In this document: piece after piece, positions 6,238 through 12,259 of the stretch
How the letters are laid out: each line of letters starts with the position of its first letter
Position numbering within the stretch: position 1 is the first letter of the stretch
Made by a program: the position numbers and the translations under genes
Notes under the pieces: generated by a model
Seen by the model: only the letters and a program-made list of their open reading frames with translations
The model's database searches: none
Told to the model about the DNA's origin: nothing
Origin: an uncultured Actinomycetes bacterium
Lineage (GTDB): Bacteria; Actinomycetota; Thermoleophilia; Gaiellales; F1-60-MAGs149
DNA length: 13,334 nucleotides
Reading direction: 5' to 3'
NCBI GenBank assembly: GCA_903873565.1
Contig: CAIQOY010000355.1
Location: forward strand, 1-13,334

Positions 6238-6669
6238 GTGGCCGACGACATCGCGCAGATCGCGGGTGAGGAGCAGGCGGCGGCCGAGCGCTCCTGCGCC
6301 GACGTCACCACCGGCGAGGCCCGCTACCTGATGGCGCTGCTCGACATGCAGCGCGAGGCGGGCGGCGACCCGTCGCAGGCCAGCCTGGCCCGGCACCTCA
6401 GGGTGTCGGCGCCCACCGCGCTCGAGATGCTGCGGCGGCTGCGCACCCTCGGCCTCGTCGAGGCAGAGGCCGTGCGGCTGACGCCGGCCGGCACCAGCGC
6501 CGCACTCGTGCTCAGCTCGCGGCGGCGCGCCGCACTCCAGATCATGCAGGACGTGCTGGGGATCGAGGGCGACGACGCCGAGCACGAGGCGGCCTGGCTC
6601 GCGGCCAGCGCCTCGCCCCTTCTGGGCCGGCACCTGATCAGCTGGCGCGCGCACGGGCCCGGCGCCTAG
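6238..6669 (+). CDS. DtxR/MntR-like transcriptional regulator lacking metal ligands
   Basis: A 143-residue protein, the length of MntR. TGEARYLMALLDMQREAGG (25-43) and QASLARHLRVSAPTALEMLR (47-66) form a winged helix-turn-helix, with LRTLGLVEAEAVRLTPAG as the wing. DVLGIEGDDAEHEAAWLAAS (105-124) resembles the DtxR dimerisation helix. Against my recalled DtxR sequence, the ligands are all replaced: Met10 by Arg29, His79 by Arg, Glu83 by Leu100, His98 by Glu115, Cys102 by Ala119, and Glu105-His106 by Ala122-Ala123. The MntR Asp8 and Glu11 positions are lost too. So it probably binds DNA as a dimer without iron or manganese control. It is divergent from the second amine oxidase (144-bp gap) and may regulate it. 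A MarR-like winged helix protein is the alternative. Confidence 0.72.
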   Translation: MADDIAQIAGEEQAAAERSCADVTTGEARYLMALLDMQREAGGDPSQASLARHLRVSAPTALEMLRRLRTLGLVEAEAVRLTPAGTSAALVLSSRRRAALQIMQDVLGIEGDDAEHEAAWLAASASPLLGRHLISWRAHGPGA

Positions 6670-6678
6670 CGCGCGGGG

Positions 6679-7737
6679 TCAGGCGGAGGCGGCCGCGGCC
6701 GTGCGGCGCGCGACCTCGGCTCGCACCCGCGGCGCGACCTCCTTGCCGAGCAGCTCGATGCTGCGCAGCGTGGCCTCGTGCTGCAGGGGCGACGCGCTCA
6801 GCTTGAGCAGGAAGCGCGTGTTGCCGAAGACGGCGTGGTAGTCGAGCAGCTTCTCGACGACGTCGTCGACGGAGCCGATCAGGAGCGCGCCCCCGGGCCG
6901 GCACTCGGCGTCGTAGTGCTCGCGCCCCCGCGGCTGCCAGCCGCGCTCCCGGCCGATCTGGTTCATCATCGCCTGGTAGGTGGGGTAGACGAGGTCCTGG
7001 GCCTCCTGCGTCGACGCGCCGACGAAGCCGTGCGCGTTGATGCCGAGCCGCAGGTCGGCGGGGTCGTGGCCGTACTCCTCCCAGGCCTTGCGGTAGAGCC
7101 GCGTCATCGGCTCGAAGTGCCGGAACTCGCCGCCGATGATCGCGAGCGCGAGGGGCAGCCCGAGCGCGGCGGCCCGGACGGCCGACTGCGGCGTGCCGCC
7201 GATCGCCAGCCACACGGGCAGCTGCTCCTGGTAGGCGCGCGGGTACACCGCGCGGCCGTCGATCGACGGCCGGTGCACGCCCTCGTGCTGGACGACGAGG
7301 TTGTCGCGCACGTTGAGCAGGAGCTCGAGCTTCTCCGCGAAGATCTCGTCGTACTGGTCGAGGCGCTGCCCGAAGAGGGGGAACGACTCGACGAACGAGC
7401 CGCGCCCGGCCATCACCTCGGCGCGTCCCCGCGAGAGCTGGTCGATCGTCGCGAACTGCTGGTAGACGCGGATCGGGTCCTCGGAGCCGAGCACCGTGAC
7501 GCCGCTCGAGAGGCGGATCCGCTCGGTGCGGGTGGCGGCGGCCGCGAGGACGGTCGAGGGGGAGGAGACGGCGAACTCCGGCCGGTGGTGCTCCCCGAGG
7601 GCGACGACGTCGAGGCCGACGGCGTCGGCGACCTCGATCTCCTCGAGCAGGTTGCGCAGCCGCGTGCCCTGGTCGATCGCCGCGCCCGTCGCCGCATCGG
7701 GCATCGCGTCGCCGAAGTTGTAGAGCCCGATCTCCAT
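6679..7737 (-). CDS. LLM-class (luciferase-like) flavin-dependent oxidoreductase
   Basis: A 352-residue protein with the bacterial luciferase-like TIM barrel. It opens MEIGLYNFGDAMPD, then GLDVVALGEHHRPEFAVSSP (41-60), the typical strand-2 active-site segment. RIRLSSGVTVLGSEDPIRVY (73-92) and IDQLSRGRAEVMAGRGSF (98-115) follow, the usual flavin-phosphate-binding region. PVWLAIGGTPQSAVRAAALG and LLIGSVDDVVEKLLDY are the standard later motifs. Relatives use reduced FMN or F420, and the sequence does not tell me which. The substrate is unknown; members of this subgroup are often annotated only as LLM oxidoreductases. The ATG at 7737 agrees with the family N-terminus, but it has neither a good leaderless -10 box nor a strong ribosome-binding site. 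It converges with the DtxR-like gene, leaving 9 bp. Confidence 0.85.
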   Translation of the reverse strand: MEIGLYNFGDAMPDAATGAAIDQGTRLRNLLEEIEVADAVGLDVVALGEHHRPEFAVSSPSTVLAAAATRTERIRLSSGVTVLGSEDPIRVYQQFATIDQLSRGRAEVMAGRGSFVESFPLFGQRLDQYDEIFAEKLELLLNVRDNLVVQHEGVHRPSIDGRAVYPRAYQEQLPVWLAIGGTPQSAVRAAALGLPLALAIIGGEFRHFEPMTRLYRKAWEEYGHDPADLRLGINAHGFVGASTQEAQDLVYPTYQAMMNQIGRERGWQPRGREHYDAECRPGGALLIGSVDDVVEKLLDYHAVFGNTRFLLKLSASPLQHEATLRSIELLGKEVAPRVRAEVARRTAAAASA

Positions 7738-7761
7738 GCACCCGTCTGAACGACGGCGGCG

Positions 7762-7780
7762 CCCGCGGTGTTCCCGCGGG
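7762..7780. promoter_or_regulatory. Palindrome between divergent oxidoreductase and deacetylase genes
   Basis: A perfect 7-bp inverted repeat, CCCGCGG-N5-CCGCGGG, lies near the middle of the 62-bp divergent gap. It is just upstream of the TAGGAT box of the rightward gene, in the -35 region, so one regulator could control both directions. It is all G and C, so a chance match is possible. Confidence 0.3.
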
Positions 7781-7787
7781 ACGGGAC

Positions 7788-7793
7788 TAGGAT
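7788..7793 (+). promoter_or_regulatory. -10 box of a leaderless PuuE-like gene promoter
   Basis: TAGGAT ends exactly 6 bp before the GTG at 7800. The transcript should begin at the start codon, and no ribosome-binding site is present. Confidence 0.5.
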
Positions 7794-7799
7794 GGCCGC

Positions 7800-8714
7800 G
7801 TGATCCCCGACGACGTCCGCCGGCGCGACCTCGTGGGCTACGGCGGCGCTGCGCCCGACGTGGCCTGGCCGGGCGGCGCCCGCGTCGCGATCAACCTCGT
7901 GGTCGTCTACGAGGAGGGCTCCGAGGCCTCCGTGCGCTGGGGCGATGACCTGAACGAGGGCTGGGGCGAGTACGCCGGGGCCGGCCCGCAGCCCCCCGAC
8001 CCCGACCTCGGCACGGAGGGGCACTACGACTACGGCGCCCGCGCCGGCATCTGGCGGATCGCCCGGCTGATCGACGCCGCCGGAGTGCCCGCGACGCTGG
8101 CGGCGACCGCGACCGCCCTCGAGCTCAACCCGGCCGTCGCCGGCTGGATGCGCGAGCGCGACCACGACCTGCTCGGCCACGGCTGGCGCTGGATCCCGCC
8201 GTGGCGGCTCGACGCGGCCACCGAGCGCGAGCACCTCGCCCGCGCCGTCGAGACCTACCAGCGGGTCGCGGGCCGGCGCCCGCTCGGCTGGAACAGCCCG
8301 TACACCGCGAGCGCGCGCACGCGGGCGCTGCTCGTCGAGGAGGGAGGCTTCCTCTACGACTCCGACCCGTGCGACGACGACCTGCCGCACTGGGTCGACG
8401 TCGACGGGCGCCCGCTGCTCGTCGTGCCGTACTCGAAGACCTACAACGACAGCCGCTACCTCGCCAGCCCCGGCTTCGCGAGCCCCCGCGACCACCTCGA
8501 GCTGCTGACGATGGGCGTCGACGAGCTCGTGCGGGAGGGCCGTCCCGCGCTGATGACGGTGGCGGTCCACGCGCGCTGGACCGGACAGGCCGCGCGGGCC
8601 GCCGCGCTGCGCCGCTTCCTGGAGCACGCCGCCGGGCTCGCCGGCGTCGTCTTCCTGCGCCGCGACGACGTCGCGCGCTGGTGGGTCGAGCACGGCCCGC
8701 CGCCCGCGGGCTAG
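7800..8714 (+). CDS. PuuE-like polysaccharide deacetylase-family hydrolase
   Basis: A 304-residue NodB-type TIM-barrel protein close to the PuuE (cofactor-light allantoinase) branch. Diagnostic segments are DLVGYGGAAPDVAWPGGARV (10-29), VVYEEGSE (35-42, replacing the TFDDG motif of true deacetylases), YDYGARAGIWRIARLIDAAG (76-95), GHGWRWIPPW with His127, GWNSPYTASARTRALLVEEG and YDSDPCDDDLPHW. LMTVAVHARWTG contains the late active-site His257. PuuE opens the hydantoin ring of allantoin; many close relatives have unproven C-N hydrolase substrates, and no uricase or ureidoglycolate gene is here. The GTG start is supported by the TAGGAT box and by family N-termini starting just before the VGYGG motif. 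Its TAG stop overlaps that of the convergent decarboxylase in one CTAG. Confidence 0.85.
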   Translation: MIPDDVRRRDLVGYGGAAPDVAWPGGARVAINLVVVYEEGSEASVRWGDDLNEGWGEYAGAGPQPPDPDLGTEGHYDYGARAGIWRIARLIDAAGVPATLAATATALELNPAVAGWMRERDHDLLGHGWRWIPPWRLDAATEREHLARAVETYQRVAGRRPLGWNSPYTASARTRALLVEEGGFLYDSDPCDDDLPHWVDVDGRPLLVVPYSKTYNDSRYLASPGFASPRDHLELLTMGVDELVREGRPALMTVAVHARWTGQAARAAALRRFLEHAAGLAGVVFLRRDDVARWWVEHGPPPAG

Positions 8715-10036
8715 AGGCCCTCGAGGGCCGCGACGAGCGGCTCCACCATCGCGGCGTGCACGGGCTTCATCAGCGTGCCGCGCAGCACCGTCGCCGTCGC
8801 GGCGTCGGGCTCGACGCCGATCATCCCCGGATCGACGCGCAGCTTGGCGACGTGCCAGCCGGCGGCGGCGAGCGCGTCGAAGTCGGCGTCCGCGGCGGCG
8901 CTGACCGCGCTCGCGGTGGGCCGGTCGCGGTGCCAGCAGACGATGTCGAGGTCGGGGACGCCGACGGTCCGCCAGCCGTCGAGCCCCTCCAGGCGGCCGG
9001 CCAGCGAGACCGCGGCGGCGCGGGCGCCGGCGAGGTGCTCGCCGAGGCCGTCGCGGGTCAGGGGCACGGCCCGCAGGGTCGCCCACAGCGCGGCGGCCGC
9101 GGCGCCCGAGCGCGAGCACTCGAGCGACACCTCGCCCGGGTGGAGCTCGTCGGACGTGAAGTAGGTGTACGGCGAGTCGTGGCGGTAGAGCGCGCCGACG
9201 CCCGGGTCGCGGAACAGGATGCAGCCGCAGCCGTAGGGCTGGAGCCCGTGCTTGTGCGGGTCGATCGCGATCGAGTCGGCCCGCGGCAGGGCGGCGAAGG
9301 GCTCCGGGTCGACGCCCGGGGTGCCGCCGTCGGCGAGCAGCGCGAAGAAGCCGCCGTAGGCCGCATCGACGTGCAGGCGCGCGCCGTGCGCGGCGCAGAG
9401 GTCGGCGATGCGGTGCACGGGGTCGAGGCGGCCGAGGGCGGTGGTGCCGAGCGTGGCCACCACGGTGCCGACGCCGCCGGCGGCCAGCCGGGCCTCGAGC
9501 GCGGCGAGGTCGAGGGCGCCGTCGGGGGTCTGCGGGAGCTCCTCGTGGCGGGCGCCGACGACCTCGCAGATGCGGGCGTGCGTGTAGTGCGCGTTGGCCC
9601 CCGAGACGACCGCGCGGTCCGGGTGCAGGCGGCGGGCCACCCACAGCGCCTCGAGGTTGGCCCACGTGCCCGACGCCGTCAGGTGCCCCAGGTGCCCGTC
9701 GTAGCCGAGCATCGCGGCGATCTGCCCGACCGCCTCGCGCTCGAGGTGGGCCGTGGCGGGCCCGCCGTCGAGCGCGTGGTTGTTGGGGTTGAGCAGCATC
9801 GCCATCGCGTAGGCCGACCACGCCACCGGGTGGGGCGGCTTGAGCATCTGGCCGAGGTACTGCGGGTCGGCGAACGGGTAGGAGGCGCCGAGCCGGTCGG
9901 CGAGCGCGTGCAGGGCCTCAGACCACGCCGCCGGCACCTCGCCGCCGTCCGCGAGCAGCGACCCGAGCGCCACGAGCTCGTCGGCGCGCCGGTGCAGGCG
10001 CGCGACCTCCTCGGGCGGCAGGTGGGGATCGGCCAC
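8711..10036 (-). CDS. Group II pyridoxal-phosphate-dependent decarboxylase
   Basis: A 441-residue PLP enzyme of the glutamate/tyrosine/aromatic amino-acid decarboxylase fold. N-terminal substrate loop: PQYLGQMLKPPHPV (58-71) and NPNNHALDGGPATAHLE (83-99). HLTASGTWANLEALWVAR (118-135) holds the phosphate-binding region. HVDAAYGG carries Asp224, which pairs with the PLP ring nitrogen. DPHKHGLQPYGCG carries Lys262, the Schiff-base lysine. The product would be an amine plus CO2; substrate is not evident. The frame stays open upstream to 10603, over the start of the methyltransferase gene. I place the start at the GTG of MADPHL (10036), because it is exactly 6 bp after a TACCAT box and upstream residues show no conservation. 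It could supply amines to the nearby amine oxidases, though nothing shows co-regulation. Confidence 0.85.
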   Translation of the reverse strand: MADPHLPPEEVARLHRRADELVALGSLLADGGEVPAAWSEALHALADRLGASYPFADPQYLGQMLKPPHPVAWSAYAMAMLLNPNNHALDGGPATAHLEREAVGQIAAMLGYDGHLGHLTASGTWANLEALWVARRLHPDRAVVSGANAHYTHARICEVVGARHEELPQTPDGALDLAALEARLAAGGVGTVVATLGTTALGRLDPVHRIADLCAAHGARLHVDAAYGGFFALLADGGTPGVDPEPFAALPRADSIAIDPHKHGLQPYGCGCILFRDPGVGALYRHDSPYTYFTSDELHPGEVSLECSRSGAAAAALWATLRAVPLTRDGLGEHLAGARAAAVSLAGRLEGLDGWRTVGVPDLDIVCWHRDRPTASAVSAAADADFDALAAAGWHVAKLRVDPGMIGVEPDAATATVLRGTLMKPVHAAMVEPLVAALEGL

Positions 10037-10042
10037 GCCGGC

Positions 10043-10048
10043 ATGGTA
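10043..10048 (-). promoter_or_regulatory. -10 box of a leaderless decarboxylase promoter
   Basis: TACCAT on the minus strand lies exactly 6 bp before the GTG at 10036. It is the main reason for preferring that start over the longer open frame. Confidence 0.5.
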
Positions 10049-10068
10049 CGGCTGCGCCGGCGTGCGGG

Positions 10069-10074
10069 TAGGGT
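10069..10074 (+). promoter_or_regulatory. -10 box of the MttB-family gene promoter
   Basis: TAGGGT lies 28 bp before the ATG at 10103, predicting a start near 10081 and a leader of about 22 nt. The outward-facing decarboxylase box ends only 20 bp away, so the two promoters overlap. The leader has only a weak GGGA before the ATG. Confidence 0.4.
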
Positions 10075-10102
10075 TATCCGGCCCCGCACGGCCGGGAACG
10101 CG

Positions 10103-11539
10103 ATGCTCCAGCGCCGACTGCCCCTCCTCGAGCCCCTCTCGCCCGACGCGCTGGACGTGATCGAGCGCGGCTGGCGGCGGCTCGTCTCGGAGATCGGCAT
10201 CCGCTTCGACCATCCCGAGGCCCAGCGGCTGCTCGCCGCGGCGGGCCAGCGGGTGGAGGACGGGGTGGCCCGGCTCGACCCCGACTGGGTCCTCGCGCAG
10301 TGCGACCTCGCCCCGAGCGCGTTCACGCTCCACGCGCGCAACCCGGACCGCGACATCGTGGTCGGCGGCGACCACATGGTCTTCCTGCCCGTGCAGGGGC
10401 CGCCCTTCGTCCGTCGCGGCGACGATCGCCGCGAGGCCACGCTGGCCGACTTCGAGGACCTCTGCCGGCTCGCCCAGTCGGCCGACCTGCTCGACAGCGC
10501 GGGCGCGCTGCCGTGCGAGCCCAACGACCGGCCGCTCGACTCCCGCCACCTCGACGGGCTGCGCGCGCTCGCCACCCTGACCGACAAGCCGTTCGGCACC
10601 CACTCGGTCTCGATCGCCTGCGTCGAGGACGGGATCGCCGTCGCGCGGATCGTGTGCGGCGACCGCGTCGACCGCGAGGCCTGCACGTACACCAACATCA
10701 ACGTCAACTCGCCCCTCGTCTACGACGAGCGGATGCTCGACGCGCTGCTCGTGTACGCGCGCGCCGCCCAGCCCGTCCTCGTGGTGCCGTTCCTCCTGAT
10801 GGGGGCGATGGCGCCGGTCAGCGTGCCGGCGGCGCTCGCCCAGCAGTTCGCGGAGGCGCTCGCGGGCATCGCCCTGATGCAGCTCGTGCGGCCCGGCTGC
10901 CCGGCCGTGCTCGGCTCGTTCCTCTCGACCACGGACATGAAGAACGGCTCACCCGCCTTCGGCGGCCCGGAGTCGCACGTCGGGCTCCTGGCCTCCGGGC
11001 AGCTGGCGCGCCGCTACGGGCTGCCGTGGCGGGCGGGTGGCGGCGCGCTGACCTCGAGCCCCGTGCCCGACGCCCAGGCCGCCTGGGAGGGGATGAACAC
11101 GATGCAGGCCGCGTTCCTCGCCGGCGCCAACTGGCACATGCACTGCGCCGGGTGGCTGGAGGGCGGGCTCGTCGCCTCCTTCGAGAAGGCGATCGTCGAC
11201 CTCGACATGCTGGCGACCCTGGTGCGGGAGTTCACGCCGCTCGAGGTGGACGAGGCGAGCCTCGCCTTCGACGCGCACGCCGAGGTCGGGCACGGCGGCC
11301 ACTTCTTCGGCGCGGCCCACACGATGGAGCGCTTCCGCGACTGCTTCCACCGACCCGAGCTCGCGACCACCGACAACTTCCAGCGCTGGTCCGCCGCCGG
11401 ATCGCCCGATGCGGCCGCCCGGGCCGGGGATCTGTGGGCGCGGATGCGCGACGCCTACGCGGCGCCCCCGCTCGACGACGCCGTGCGCGATGAGCTCGAC
11501 GACTACGTGGCCCGTCGCCGCCGCGAGCTCGGCGACTGA
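10103..11539 (+). CDS. Trimethylamine methyltransferase (MttB) family protein without pyrrolysine
   Basis: A 478-residue protein along the whole length of the MttB family, corrinoid-dependent methyltransferases acting on methylated amines. Typical segments: the N-terminal helix LDVIERGWRRLVSEIGIRFD; FLPVQGPPFVRRGDDRREAT; LDGLRALATLTDKPFGTHSV; TNINVNSPLVYDERMLDAL; and CAGWLEGGLVASFEKAIVDL near the C-terminus. The frame has no internal TAG, so it belongs to the large non-pyrrolysine branch, which includes the glycine betaine methyltransferase MtgB and many members of unknown substrate. No corrinoid-binding partner (MttC type) or reactivating enzyme lies within the window. The frame is open far upstream over the opposite-strand decarboxylase, but that part is a shadow. 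The ATG at 10103 matches family N-termini and follows a TAGGGT box. Family is secure; substrate is unknown. Confidence 0.85.
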   Translation: MLQRRLPLLEPLSPDALDVIERGWRRLVSEIGIRFDHPEAQRLLAAAGQRVEDGVARLDPDWVLAQCDLAPSAFTLHARNPDRDIVVGGDHMVFLPVQGPPFVRRGDDRREATLADFEDLCRLAQSADLLDSAGALPCEPNDRPLDSRHLDGLRALATLTDKPFGTHSVSIACVEDGIAVARIVCGDRVDREACTYTNINVNSPLVYDERMLDALLVYARAAQPVLVVPFLLMGAMAPVSVPAALAQQFAEALAGIALMQLVRPGCPAVLGSFLSTTDMKNGSPAFGGPESHVGLLASGQLARRYGLPWRAGGGALTSSPVPDAQAAWEGMNTMQAAFLAGANWHMHCAGWLEGGLVASFEKAIVDLDMLATLVREFTPLEVDEASLAFDAHAEVGHGGHFFGAAHTMERFRDCFHRPELATTDNFQRWSAAGSPDAAARAGDLWARMRDAYAAPPLDDAVRDELDDYVARRRRELGD

Positions 11540-11560
11540 CGGCCGTCGCCGACGGCCCGG

Positions 11561-11566
11561 TATCCT
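11561..11566 (+). promoter_or_regulatory. -10 box upstream of the membrane protein operon
   Basis: TATCCT is 7 bp before a GTG at 11574 and 30 bp before the membrane protein GTG at 11597. The start would be near 11573, making the 11574 GTG the very 5' end of the transcript. Confidence 0.45.
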
Positions 11567-11573
11567 GCCCTCC

Positions 11574-11600
11574 GTGAGGACCCGGGGGGACCAGCGGTGA
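11574..11600 (+). CDS. Possible 8-codon leader ORF coupled to the membrane protein gene
   Basis: GTG AGG ACC CGG GGG GAC CAG CGG TGA encodes MRTRGDQR. Its GTG sits at the predicted transcript start, so it could be translated as a leaderless ORF. Its TGA overlaps the GTG of the next gene as GTGA. The six-G run inside it (11584-11589) also serves as a ribosome-binding site for the next gene. It could couple or tune translation of the operon. It may also be chance, since no conservation can be judged here. Confidence 0.3.
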   Translation: MRTRGDQR

Positions 11601-12259
11601 CGGGCGCGCACGGCGGGCACGGCGGGCACGCCGGCGGGCCCGAGCACGCCCTGCACGGGCCGCGCTGGCTGTCGATCACGACGGCGGTGGTGCTCGGCGT
11701 GGCGGCGATCCTCGCCGGGGTCACGGCCTGGAAGAGCACCGTCATGGAGGGGCACGCCCTCGAGAACCTGACGCGCTCGACGCAGGCCGTCAACGACGCC
11801 AACGCGCTCGGCCAGGAGGCGGAGCGCAACCGCACGGGCGAGCGCGACCTCTTCATCGACTACCGGGTGGCGCTCGACGAGGGCAACGACGCGCGCGCCG
11901 AATCGATCCTCGGGATGATGAGCGGTACGACCCGCGCGGCGATCGACTGGTGGGCGGCCCAGCCCGAGGACGACCGCCCGTCGTCGCCGTTCGTCTCGGC
12001 GAACCCCGAGTGGGCGGCGCCCGGCACGGTCGTCCAGGCCGAGACCGCCCTCGAGTCGGCCAACCAGCTCCTGGTCAAGGCCGAGCACGAGCTCGAGCAG
12101 GCCCACAACCTCGAGTTCGTGGCGGCGCTGCTGACGATCGCCTTCCTCGCCGGCGGCCTGACCGGGCTGTTCGAGTCGACGCGGGCCCGCATGGGGTTCC
12201 TCTCGGTCAGCGTGGTCACGCTGCTCGGCTGCGTGGTCGCCACGGTGGTCTTCTGGTGA
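11597..12259 (+). CDS. Three-helix membrane protein with His/Gly-rich N-terminus
   Basis: A 220-residue protein of no family I recognise with certainty. Residues 1-24 are rich in Gly and His (HGGHGGHAGG). Predicted membrane helices lie at about 26-45, 173-191 and 200-219. The middle (46-172) is soluble and charged, with a probable helical or coiled-coil stretch at 145-171 (ETALESANQLLVKAEHELEQ). The layout, one early helix, a soluble helical region and two terminal helices, resembles DUF4337-type proteins, but that is only an impression. The GTG start has a G-rich ribosome-binding site 7 bases upstream. The next gene begins inside its stop codon (GTGA), so it is co-translated with the binding protein and may be its membrane partner or an assembly factor. 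Confidence 0.72.
   Translation: MTGAHGGHGGHAGGPEHALHGPRWLSITTAVVLGVAAILAGVTAWKSTVMEGHALENLTRSTQAVNDANALGQEAERNRTGERDLFIDYRVALDEGNDARAESILGMMSGTTRAAIDWWAAQPEDDRPSSPFVSANPEWAAPGTVVQAETALESANQLLVKAEHELEQAHNLEFVAALLTIAFLAGGLTGLFESTRARMGFLSVSVVTLLGCVVATVVFW

Noticed and set aside
7413..9821. An 802-codon minus-strand open frame
   Set aside because: It crosses the real decarboxylase, PuuE-like and luciferase-like genes out of frame and has low-complexity composition.
8201..10102. A long plus-strand open frame extending the MttB-family gene upstream by over 600 codons
   Set aside because: It lies opposite the decarboxylase, is Arg/Ala/Gly-rich low-complexity sequence, and shows no domain. It is a shadow frame produced by high GC content.
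10037..10603. N-terminal extension of the decarboxylase frame (about 189 codons)
   Set aside because: It overlaps the MttB-family coding region in antisense, has no recognisable domain, and a GTG with an ideal leaderless -10 box starts the conserved protein at 10036.
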